From a virus, in the IMG/VR virus record IMGVR_UViG_3300032285_001053, positions 1-30,999 of that record: a DNA stretch of 30,999 bases, one strand, 5' to 3'. This document shows positions 10,205-17,600 of the stretch, in pieces (positions within the stretch are counted from its first letter, which is position 1; each line of letters begins with the position of its first letter). The position numbers and the translations under genes were made by a program. Below the pieces are notes generated by a model. The model searched no databases. It was given only the letters and a program-made list of their open reading frames with translations, and was not told where the DNA came from.

Positions 10205-10651
10205 TTAAAAGATTGCATTGGTTACTAAACCGTTGTTTTGATCAAACTGCAACTGCATACTCTGGCTGATATTGTATGGCAAATATGTTAATGTACACTC
10301 TATTTGTATACCGCTTTCATATGTGGTTACTATCACATTTTTAGCAACAAGTCGAGGATCGCTGTTTATAATCTCATTGACATCTTGCACTATCTTTGCT
10401 TTAAGATCTTCGGTCATAGGCTCGAACAGATTGTCCCATATGATAGTACCCCACTTAGGGTTCATAAGACGTTCGCCTTTCCTTACGTGGAAATAATTGA
10501 TTAAATCTTGCTTGATTAACTCGTAATCGTATAAAGAAAAGTTCTGTCCAGCACTGTTAATAGTGCTAAAACCCTTATACATTTTAACAACCGGTATGCT
10601 AGTTTGCTTTACTGCCGGAATAACTATTCTATTGTAGAGTTTGTTGGACAT
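10205..10651 (-). CDS. gp25: Baseplate wedge protein gp25
   Basis: The 148-residue product is a gp25-like (GPW_gp25 family) baseplate component; in T4-like and related contractile systems it sits in the inner wedge and joins the wedge to the sheath. Visible family features are the central GERLMNPKWGT segment, where the Arg and following Pro-Lys-Trp-Gly mark the family, then IIWDNLFEPM and the helix LKAKIVQDVNEIINSDPR, followed by a beta hairpin with YESGIQIECTLTYLPYN. Length fits the family (T4 gp25 is 132 residues). The ATG overlaps the stop of the upstream gp5 gene as TAATG, so coupled translation is likely. It lies immediately before gp6, as in many T4-like cyanophages. Confidence 0.92.
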   Translation of the reverse strand: MSNKLYNRIVIPAVKQTSIPVVKMYKGFSTINSAGQNFSLYDYELIKQDLINYFHVRKGERLMNPKWGTIIWDNLFEPMTEDLKAKIVQDVNEIINSDPRLVAKNVIVTTYESGIQIECTLTYLPYNISQSMQLQFDQNNGLVTNAIF

Positions 10652-12141
10652 TATTTTTTACCTTGTTTGAATGTATCTGCTGGAGCAGTATACGTATCGT
10701 AGAATTTTGGAACAGTGGTATTTTTTTCTTTTGATTCCCTGTTGGTCTTATCTGGAGTATGTCTGCTTGGATCTAAATTTTCATGCCCTATCCAAGGTTC
10801 TCCCATAGGAACTCTACCAGCTACTGTGTCACCCAGTGTTTCTGCTTCTGCGGCACTGTCGGCGGCTGTAGCACTATTCATGTATATCTTTCCGCCTGCT
10901 GTTTCTGCATGAGCTCCGCCACTCTTGATACTAGTTTTACCAGCGGCTTCGAATCTGTTTTCTTGAGATTTAAAATTCATGACGCCTTTGGTTGTTATGA
11001 ATCCATCTGCCCCTACTTTTAAGCTCAAGTTAGCTCCAGATTCTACTTGTACTTTGCTATCGCCTTTTATATTAACATTATTTTTAGCATGAAGGTTTAT
11101 GTCCCTATCTGCTGTAAAATTAAGATCGGTAATAGCATGTATGCTAACACTGTCGCCTGCATAGATATCGACTTTGCCGTTAGCCGTAAATTCAATCCAT
11201 GCAGTGCCAGCGGCGTTGGCTATGTAGATTATACCTTCACTATCATGCAATAATATCTGGTGTCCTGTTCTAGAACGTAACCTTATTAACTCATTGTGAG
11301 GTATGTTAGCTTGCCCTTTTGATATTCCAGTTACATATTCAGGCGGTGCTTCTCCCGGTTTACCTTTACGAACAAATTTTTCATCACCGTCGTCCATAAC
11401 AAAACTATGACCGCCTAATCTACTAACGGCCGCCGTTCTTGAATTGTTTTGTTCTCCGATCTTTCCAGACGGTCCTTTCCTGTCTACTGGCCCTGGTGTG
11501 CTAATACCAAACACTCTGCTGGGACTTTCTCTTCGAGCACTGCTAGATGTTATACCTCTAACATCATCGTTAGTAAGACCTTGTTGTTTTAAAGTGTCAT
11601 ATTGATAATTGTGTACAGGTTTGATAGCATTGGTTGCCATATCGCCTGCTTGATCATTTGTCTTGGCATTGAATTCACCTACAGGCAATCTTGTCTTTTT
11701 ATCTTTATGATTCAAAGCTGTGGCAGCAAATCCAGGAACACTGAAATTTTTATATTGGTGAGGCACACAACCTATACAATACCCTTGGTTTGCCATCCCT
11801 TCTGCAAAGGCAACTAGTACATGGCTTCCTATATCTGGAGCCGGTGACCACATACCATAACTCTTTTGTGTGTCGTCATAAGTATTGTTTTTTCCCAGAT
11901 AAGCACTGCTAGTTGTCCCAAAGAAAGGACTAGCAAAACTAGCCCATGCTAATTCTCCCTCTGTAGTTTTTCCGTTAGCACCTCTGTGTAAAATCTGAAC
12001 ACGTATCTTACCCATGTATTCCGGATCAACACCGCTCACAACCTTAGCAAGAAACGGGCCAGGTTTACCGTTAGGTAAATCCTGTGCTGAACGTCTGCTA
12101 TCTATCGCCTGATTTTTATCAACTGAACTTGGATCTGACAT
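10651..12141 (-). CDS. gp5: Baseplate central spike/hub protein gp5, without a lysozyme domain
   Basis: The 496-residue product is the spike under the tail tube. Residues about 25-165 form the N-terminal OB-fold seen in gp5/VgrG proteins (GPFLAKVVSGVDPEYMGKIRV, continuing to GSHVLVAFAEG and GYCIGCVP). Residues about 240-310 contain RLGGHSFVMDDGD, IRLRSRTGHQILLHDSEG and IYIANAAGTAWIEF, typical of the VgrG-like entry to the beta-helix. After that, about 310-410, come regular short beta repeats (VDIYAGDSVSIH, INLHAKNNVNIKG) expected of a triple-stranded beta-helix. The C-terminal tail carries EPWIGHENLDPSRHTP. T4 gp5 has a lysozyme domain between OB-fold and helix; the matching stretch here (about 165-240) is short and polar and shows no lysozyme. 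An AAGGA lies upstream of the ATG. Confidence 0.9.
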   Translation of the reverse strand: MSDPSSVDKNQAIDSRRSAQDLPNGKPGPFLAKVVSGVDPEYMGKIRVQILHRGANGKTTEGELAWASFASPFFGTTSSAYLGKNNTYDDTQKSYGMWSPAPDIGSHVLVAFAEGMANQGYCIGCVPHQYKNFSVPGFAATALNHKDKKTRLPVGEFNAKTNDQAGDMATNAIKPVHNYQYDTLKQQGLTNDDVRGITSSSARRESPSRVFGISTPGPVDRKGPSGKIGEQNNSRTAAVSRLGGHSFVMDDGDEKFVRKGKPGEAPPEYVTGISKGQANIPHNELIRLRSRTGHQILLHDSEGIIYIANAAGTAWIEFTANGKVDIYAGDSVSIHAITDLNFTADRDINLHAKNNVNIKGDSKVQVESGANLSLKVGADGFITTKGVMNFKSQENRFEAAGKTSIKSGGAHAETAGGKIYMNSATAADSAAEAETLGDTVAGRVPMGEPWIGHENLDPSRHTPDKTNRESKEKNTTVPKFYDTYTAPADTFKQGKK

Positions 12142-12150
12142 TTATTTTCC

Positions 12151-14403
12151 TTAGAATATCTTACCTAATAGTGAAGGTATAGTATTATTAATGTTAAACG
12201 AAACATTACCAGTATCTTCTGGACTCAAAGGACGCTTCAATGCTTTAAGAGTCTGTGTAAACTGCCCTTCTTTGAAATCACTTTGTATTTCTTGTACTTT
12301 ATACAATCCAGTATATTGTCCTGCGGCAGCGGCCGCATTTAAATTTACTAGTCCTGTGCTCTGATCTAAATCAGACGGTGTCCTAAAATTTAAATAAAAA
12401 TCAACTTCTCCGTTGTAAGGATTAACATCTTTATCTGTCGACACATTACTGTACTGGCTTTCACCTGCCATATAGTTTCCGCTGCCACTACTAGTAAACC
12501 AGTAAGGATCTCCTACAATAGTCATCTGTAGTTCTGCCAATGCTCGGCCATACATCATAGTGTCGAAGAATGTTCTGGCTGCTCGATGTGCTTCTGTTTC
12601 TTCACCGCCGCCACCTTTCTGGTCAGTTCCTGCAAATGTTCCAATAAAAGATACACGATTGACAAGACCTTTAATTGCCGATGTAAATATTCCACCGATA
12701 GTAGGCAAGATATCTGTAAAACTATCGACCTTAGAATTATTGTCCGGTGCTTCTAATACGTCTTGTGCTCTTTTATTAGCATCGGCTGGTAAGATTAATT
12801 GGAATGTTGGATTAATCTTGATATCTAAATTAATAATATCCGAATTCTTTCCAGTATACAGGTATTCATATCTTTTAGCTGTCTGGTTGAATAAACTTCT
12901 AAACACACTGCCTGATCCGGCGCCTGGTATCGGCATATTGGCAATACCATTAGCTTTATAAGGATATACCTTGAATACTAATAATTTTGGTTTTCTTCCT
13001 GTACCAGCTGATATAGAACTTACATGATACACTGACGGGATAATAGTCCACATCGTCCTCATACCTTCGCCATCAGGTTGACCTTTTAATACATTAGCGG
13101 CATATTCGCTAGACAACAAAACTTGATTTATAGCATTGATAATTGTAGAACCTTGACTTATACTAAAACTACTAGCGGCCGCATCTTTAGTAATCTTAGA
13201 CTGATCGAATTTTTTTTCTTTTTCATCATAAGAATCGGCGCCTGGGCTGACGGCCATGCCTTCTCGAGTAGGCCCATAACCCATCTTTGACTGTCCTAAT
13301 TCATTTGTTCCTGCCGAAGAGATTAATCCGCCCGCTGGGTTACTGCTTAGACCTAACGATCCTAGAACTTTTGTGGCGGCGCCGGCAGCAAGATTTGTTA
13401 CTGTTGGCAGAACATTGAGTTCTGGGCTAAATCCTGGCAGAGATCCTGCCAGATTACTTCCGCCACCCAGATCTGTAGGAAACGTAATAGCTATCTGATC
13501 AGGTTCATTTGCAAAACCGTTGTCTTCGGCTATCTCTTTTAGTCTCATATTGTAAACAGCAGTTAGACTTTCTTTTCCTGACTGCAATACTTCTTCTACT
13601 GTCTTTCCTGAAAAAGAAATATCACTAGTAATTTTTATACTAGAATGACGCATAGCACTTTCTGAAACTGTAATACACTTTACAGAATATTTGCTACCGC
13701 TATCGGTTACTGTCATTTCAACATTCTGTAAAAGTAAACAAAAATATTTTGTTGTATTAGGTACACTGGTCATAGAACCGTCTTGGTTATATCCCATAAA
13801 TTGTACCATGAGGCAGAAAGGACATTCGGTGTAAGTGTTATATCCCATCTTATAAGCGGCACCTTGCAATGCCAGGATGAAACCTCCCATACTATAAGGC
13901 TCAACTACTGTAAAAGATGCGCTCTGCGCTACACTATTTCCGGTTTTTCCGTTGAATCCCCATAAACTTTTGATACTAACATCATCTATATAATATTCCT
14001 GTTTACCAATAGCCGTACTAATCCTAGACGTAGGAGAGCCACTGCCGCTTCGACATACTACTGGCAAACCTGGATAGTAAGTTCCTATAGGATTGTTTAA
14101 AGATTCCGAATTCATAGAATACAATGTAAAGATATAATTGTAACTAGAAAATGTATGGAGTGGATTTTTCATAGGCAAGGATAGACCGCCTATATTAAAG
14201 ATCTTAGTTGCGAGGCCTAATGCTCCTGATAGCACACTACCTATACTTAATCCGCTCGCACTGCTACTATCTACAGAAGTTTTAGTTTCAGCTGTATCTG
14301 TATTAGTAGTAGTGCTTGAATTTTCTTCAGTATCACCGTAGCCGTCACCTGGTTCTACTACTTTTTTAGCGGCATTAGTATCTTTATCACCCGGTCCTGC
14401 CAT
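12151..14403 (-). CDS. Probable baseplate hub protein (gp27-like by context)
   Basis: This 750-residue protein is not recognised with certainty. Residues 1-75 are polar and low complexity (Thr/Ser/Glu rich). From about 80 it becomes a beta-rich structural protein (MKNPLHTFSSYNYIFTLYSM, continuing to YYPGLPVVCRSGSG), with a CPFC pair near residue 200. A second block around 410-435 contains STIINAINQVLLSSEYA, a helix I associate with hub proteins of marine T4-like phages. It lies between gp53 and gp5 with 1 and 9 nt gaps. T4 has a gp27 trimer seated on gp5, and adjacency to gp5 suggests the same job here. T4 gp27 is only 391 residues, so this would be an enlarged or fused version. A virion baseplate role is likely; gp27 identity is inference. 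Confidence 0.55.
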   Translation of the reverse strand: MAGPGDKDTNAAKKVVEPGDGYGDTEENSSTTTNTDTAETKTSVDSSSASGLSIGSVLSGALGLATKIFNIGGLSLPMKNPLHTFSSYNYIFTLYSMNSESLNNPIGTYYPGLPVVCRSGSGSPTSRISTAIGKQEYYIDDVSIKSLWGFNGKTGNSVAQSASFTVVEPYSMGGFILALQGAAYKMGYNTYTECPFCLMVQFMGYNQDGSMTSVPNTTKYFCLLLQNVEMTVTDSGSKYSVKCITVSESAMRHSSIKITSDISFSGKTVEEVLQSGKESLTAVYNMRLKEIAEDNGFANEPDQIAITFPTDLGGGSNLAGSLPGFSPELNVLPTVTNLAAGAATKVLGSLGLSSNPAGGLISSAGTNELGQSKMGYGPTREGMAVSPGADSYDEKEKKFDQSKITKDAAASSFSISQGSTIINAINQVLLSSEYAANVLKGQPDGEGMRTMWTIIPSVYHVSSISAGTGRKPKLLVFKVYPYKANGIANMPIPGAGSGSVFRSLFNQTAKRYEYLYTGKNSDIINLDIKINPTFQLILPADANKRAQDVLEAPDNNSKVDSFTDILPTIGGIFTSAIKGLVNRVSFIGTFAGTDQKGGGGEETEAHRAARTFFDTMMYGRALAELQMTIVGDPYWFTSSGSGNYMAGESQYSNVSTDKDVNPYNGEVDFYLNFRTPSDLDQSTGLVNLNAAAAAGQYTGLYKVQEIQSDFKEGQFTQTLKALKRPLSPEDTGNVSFNINNTIPSLLGKIF

Positions 14404-14404
14404 A

Positions 14405-14707
14405 TTATAGTCCTAAAGATTCTAGCAAACTACTGCCTTTAGGCACATATATCTGCGTGCCTGGTACAAAATCAAAGATAGGATCTTGTATAACATCCAT
14501 ATTTCTCTGTATAAACACCCACCAAAGCTCTGCGTGTCCATACAGATCATATGCCAACAGATCCGGACGCATATTATATTGCGGAGTAATAGTAAAAAGA
14601 ACATCGTCGCTAGCCGAACTAACTGGTCTTATCTTTAAAATATTAAGATAGTTCTTTGTTATAGGTGTAGCATAGTAAGGACTAAAACTGTTATAGTTAG
14701 CTGGCAT
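14405..14707 (-). CDS. gp53: Baseplate wedge protein gp53
   Basis: The 100-residue product matches the gp53 family, whose members bind gp6/gp25 in the baseplate wedge. The core is the segment around residues 47-92: RPDLLAYDLYGHAELWWVF, QRNMDVIQDPIFDFVPG and QIYVP. The paired Trp, the Asn after Arg, the DP and the final IYVP are family marks; this C-terminal part resembles a LysM-like fold. T4 gp53 is 196 residues, so this is a short version of the kind seen in marine relatives. It is separated by 1 nt from its neighbours on both sides, so it belongs to the same transcript and is probably translationally coupled. Confidence 0.9.
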   Translation of the reverse strand: MPANYNSFSPYYATPITKNYLNILKIRPVSSASDDVLFTITPQYNMRPDLLAYDLYGHAELWWVFIQRNMDVIQDPIFDFVPGTQIYVPKGSSLLESLGL

Positions 14708-14708
14708 A

Positions 14709-15683
14709 TTAATAGAATCCTGTTGAACCGTTCATATATCCACCAGTGACAAACTGATCTAAACTGAATTTTCTCATCGAGTTTCTACTGTATGCTGGTG
14801 CTAATGTTACTACTATCTGACTCTTTGTCGGAACATGTGTTACTCCGCCACTGACAGTTCCGCCGATACCAAAAGATCCTAGCATACCTGCCACTTGTCC
14901 TACTGCTCCAAAGATATCACTTAGTCCTCCTAGACCAAATGCATCTGCTAAATCCCCTAGTCCGTCAGCCATACCTGCAACTGATCCTGTACCTGTACCT
15001 ACAACATTACATCCAATATAATCAACGTCGTTAGGCAATGTAAGCGCAACACTTGTAACTACGACCGGTACATCTCTAAAAACATAATTTCCATAGGCAT
15101 TAAATTTAACAACTGGTGGTGGTGTTCCAGCTTTTGGATCATTTCCGTTAAACATCTTAGTTGCGGCTCTTAAATACATCAAGGCAGCGATCCAATACAG
15201 TGCTTGTGCGCTGTCTTCTACATAAAAGGGTGCGGTAACTGTTATTTTCCCCGGATCAGAATTCTTATATGCTCGGAACACATGATTACTATGTACTAAT
15301 GGTACTTCATTATATGTTGCCGTTTCTGTTACTGCAACTGTTGGTGTATAGGGAAATATTAATCCACCAGATTCTACCAGTGGTTTCAATACTGCACTTT
15401 TTCTAAAACTAGGCCATGTAGGGAGACTTAATCTGACACGCCAATCATTACTAGGAGCATCTCCTCCACCGAAAGATGCTACTGCGCTCATAATGTCACC
15501 TACTAGTTCACCGCCAGACGATAAACCGCTCGATGCTAGTCGTAGTGCCGACATGCTATCTGCGGCATTGAGTGCCGACTTAAGGCTTGTAGCAACATTG
15601 TTAGCATCTGTAAGAATACCAAATGTGCTTTGTATAGCACCCTTAGTACTGTTCATGCCTTGGCTCGAATTAAATAGACCCAT
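14709..15683 (-). CDS. Baseplate-tail tube junction protein (gp48/gp54-like)
   Basis: The 324-residue product is the first gene of the minus-strand baseplate operon. Residues 1-80 are helical and Ser/Ala/Gly rich. From about 82 a compact beta domain begins (WRVRLSLPTWP, then FPYTPTVAVTETATYNEVP and ITVTAPFYVEDSAQALYWIA). A glycine-rich linker follows near 230-265, and a conserved-looking end reads THVPTKSQIVVTLAPAYSR then FSLDQFVTGGYM. This resembles the tube-initiator proteins of T4-like phages (gp48 or gp54), which share the tail-tube fold and cap the baseplate. The choice between gp48 and gp54 is not possible by eye. The ATG at 15683 is preceded by AGGAGAACC and a late promoter 20 nt upstream. 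Confidence 0.65.
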   Translation of the reverse strand: MGLFNSSQGMNSTKGAIQSTFGILTDANNVATSLKSALNAADSMSALRLASSGLSSGGELVGDIMSAVASFGGGDAPSNDWRVRLSLPTWPSFRKSAVLKPLVESGGLIFPYTPTVAVTETATYNEVPLVHSNHVFRAYKNSDPGKITVTAPFYVEDSAQALYWIAALMYLRAATKMFNGNDPKAGTPPPVVKFNAYGNYVFRDVPVVVTSVALTLPNDVDYIGCNVVGTGTGSVAGMADGLGDLADAFGLGGLSDIFGAVGQVAGMLGSFGIGGTVSGGVTHVPTKSQIVVTLAPAYSRNSMRKFSLDQFVTGGYMNGSTGFY

Positions 15684-15703
15684 TTTTGGTTCTCCTGATA
15701 CTC

Positions 15704-15711
15704 TATTTATT
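15704..15711 (-). promoter_or_regulatory. Late promoter (AATAAATA) for the baseplate operon
   Basis: On the minus strand this octamer differs from the T4 late consensus by one base and lies 20 nt before the first baseplate gene. As at 10173, the decamer TACGCACATA lies exactly 9 nt upstream (15730 to 15721). The octamer shares base 15711 with the -35 box of the divergent early promoter, so occupancy of one should interfere with the other. Confidence 0.75.
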
Positions 15712-15739
15712 TGACTTTAATATGTGCGTAGTTTATAAT
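15711..15739 (+). promoter_or_regulatory. Early sigma70-type promoter for gp55-gp47-gp46
   Basis: TTGACT (15711-15716), a 17-nt spacer and TATAAT (15734-15739) match the host sigma70 consensus almost perfectly. Transcription should start near 15746, leaving a short leader with AAGAGGA 7 nt before the gp55 ATG. This is the best host-type promoter I can see in the window and suits genes needed before late transcription. Confidence 0.8.
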
Positions 15740-15760
15740 GTAAGATAAGAGGACTCTTTA

Positions 15761-16594
15761 ATGACAGCGAAAATTAATTACTTAAACAACAAAGATATGC
15801 TTTTGGAAATACATAGGTCCAAAAGCTCATATTGTAGTTTTACCAAACCAGAATACCACCAATACGACATAATCTTACCAAATATCAATAAGATCAATAT
15901 CAGGACTATAGCAGAAGCCAAGAGAAATAAAGCAAAACGGCTGGGAGATTTGGATTATCAAACACGCAAAAAGTCCGGTGAGAAAGTTAAACAAGCAGAT
16001 TGCGAAGTAGATTATAAGAAGATAACCAAACAAGAACTGGTTTTTCGTATAATGACCTATGATCATATCCCGCTTAATACTACTAGAAAGAAAAATCCTA
16101 AAACTACGGCAGATGGTAGAGATAAGGTTAACTTTCCTCCATTCCAGCATTGGAAGTTTAACGACGAAGATGAACTAGTATGTGTCGGAAAGAGCCATTG
16201 GAAGGGCAGTTTAGAGAAAGGTAAGTTTGACAAAGATGCTGGACAGATTACACCCACTCTAGCTCGTATGATGATTAAACTATGCGAACGATATGCTACA
16301 CGCGGCAACGTCCGTGGATATACTTACAATGATGAAATGCGCGGACAAGCTATCCTACAGCTAACACAGGTAGGACTACAGTTTGACGAAAGCAAATCCG
16401 ATAACCCATTTGCTTACTTTACAGCGGCTGTTACTAATAGCTTTGTACGTGTAATCAATATCGAGAAGCGTAATCAGAACATTCGTGATGATATCTTAGA
16501 AATGAATGGCATGAATCCTAGTTACAGTAGAACTGGCGCCGGAGAACATGAAGCAGCCATCAAGAGATATAATGAAGGATCTACTAATGAGTAA
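15761..16594 (+). CDS. gp55: Late-transcription sigma factor gp55
   Basis: The 277-residue product is the phage sigma factor that directs host RNA polymerase to the TATAAATA-type late promoters. The recognisable region is residues about 165-258: LARMMIKLCERYATRGNVRG, then YNDEMRGQAILQLTQVGLQF, NPFAYFTAAVTNSFVRVIN and the ending DILEMNGMNPSYSR. The pattern corresponds to sigma region 2 (core binding and -10 recognition). T4 gp55 has 185 residues; the extra N-terminal part here (about 1-120, Lys-rich, with QTRKKSGEKVKQ) is typical of longer homologues in marine phages. The start is supported by AAGAGGA 7 nt upstream and the sigma70 promoter. The gene overlaps gp47 by 8 nt. Confidence 0.93.
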   Translation: MTAKINYLNNKDMLLEIHRSKSSYCSFTKPEYHQYDIILPNINKINIRTIAEAKRNKAKRLGDLDYQTRKKSGEKVKQADCEVDYKKITKQELVFRIMTYDHIPLNTTRKKNPKTTADGRDKVNFPPFQHWKFNDEDELVCVGKSHWKGSLEKGKFDKDAGQITPTLARMMIKLCERYATRGNVRGYTYNDEMRGQAILQLTQVGLQFDESKSDNPFAYFTAAVTNSFVRVINIEKRNQNIRDDILEMNGMNPSYSRTGAGEHEAAIKRYNEGSTNE

Positions 16595-17600
16595 TTTGTT
16601 CAAGAAAGTAGCTTGTTTCACAGATATCCACTTTGGATTGAAGTCTAATTCCAACGTACACAATCAAGATTGTGAGGATTTCGTGGAATGGTACATCAAG
16701 AAAGCAAAGGAGGAAGGTTGTGATACAGGTATCTTTATGGGCGACTGGCACCATAATCGTAATAGCCTTAATGTTACTACAATGGATTATAGTCTTAGGG
16801 CCTTGGAGAAGTTGGGTAAGGCGTTCGATCAGTTCTTTTTCTTTCCTGGTAATCATGATCTATATTATAAAGATAAACGGGATATCCATTCTGTTGAGTT
16901 TGGAAAATATATACCTGGTATCACTATGGTTCATGAGCCTGTTACTATTGGAGATGTCACGCTGTGTCCCTGGCTTGTCGGTGACGAGTGGCGTTCAATC
17001 AGTAAGAAAGGTGGAAAGTACATCTTCGGACACTTCGAGCTCCCCAGCTTCTTTATGAACGCTATGGTGCAGATGCCAGATCACGGTGAAATACAACTAG
17101 ACAGTTTTCAAAATTATGAACTGGGCTTCAGCGGACACTTCCATAAGCGTCAACAACAGAAGAACATGATCTATATCGGCAATGCATTTCCGCACAACTA
17201 TGCAGACACATGGGATGACGAGCGTGGAATGATGATTCTAGAATGGGGCAAACAGCCAGAATATCATAAATGGCCTAAACAACCTACGTTCCGTACTCTT
17301 AAACTGAGTGAATTAATCGACAGGGCAGATGAAATTATCTTGCCCAAGCAACATCTTCGTGTTACACTGGACATTGATATCAGCTTTGAAGAAGCTAGCT
17401 TTATCAAAGAGAAGTTTATCGCAGATTATGACATCCGCGAGCTTACTTTGATCGCAGAACGGAGAGAAACAGAGATCAATACCAATATAGATGTGCAGTC
17501 TTTTGAAAGCGTAGATCAGATTGTTAGCAGTCAGATCGTAAACATCGACAGCGACACATATAACAAGAATACGCTATTGGAGATCTATCGAGGCCTATGA
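16587..17600 (+). CDS. gp47: Recombination endonuclease subunit gp47 (Mre11/SbcD-like)
   Basis: The 337-residue product is a calcineurin-type metallophosphoesterase that pairs with gp46 to resect DNA ends for recombination-dependent replication. Metal-binding motifs are visible in order: TDIHFG (D13, H15), MGDWHHN (D53), FPGNHD (N89, H90, D91), FGHFELP and a late SGHFHKR. I chose ATG 16587 rather than the upstream in-frame ATG at 16548. It gives MSNLFKKVACFTDIHFG, with the first metal motif at the usual distance from the start, and GAAGGA lies about 8 nt upstream. The stop overlaps the gp46 start as ATGA, so the two subunits are coupled. Confidence 0.95.
   Translation: MSNLFKKVACFTDIHFGLKSNSNVHNQDCEDFVEWYIKKAKEEGCDTGIFMGDWHHNRNSLNVTTMDYSLRALEKLGKAFDQFFFFPGNHDLYYKDKRDIHSVEFGKYIPGITMVHEPVTIGDVTLCPWLVGDEWRSISKKGGKYIFGHFELPSFFMNAMVQMPDHGEIQLDSFQNYELGFSGHFHKRQQQKNMIYIGNAFPHNYADTWDDERGMMILEWGKQPEYHKWPKQPTFRTLKLSELIDRADEIILPKQHLRVTLDIDISFEEASFIKEKFIADYDIRELTLIAERRETEINTNIDVQSFESVDQIVSSQIVNIDSDTYNKNTLLEIYRGL

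Noticed and set aside
10179-10207. Active plus-strand sigma70 promoter (TTGTTT, 17 nt, TTATTA)
   Set aside because: The -10 box matches the consensus at only one position, and it would read antisense into gp25; kept only as a possible relic.
12560-12961. Plus-strand 133-codon frame inside the hub-like gene
   Set aside because: It lies antisense to a clearly coding frame, with no ribosome site or promoter, and composition follows from the opposite strand.
16548-16586. Upstream in-frame ATG as the gp47 start
   Set aside because: It lies well inside gp55 without a good ribosome site, and the homology-like N-terminus begins at 16587.
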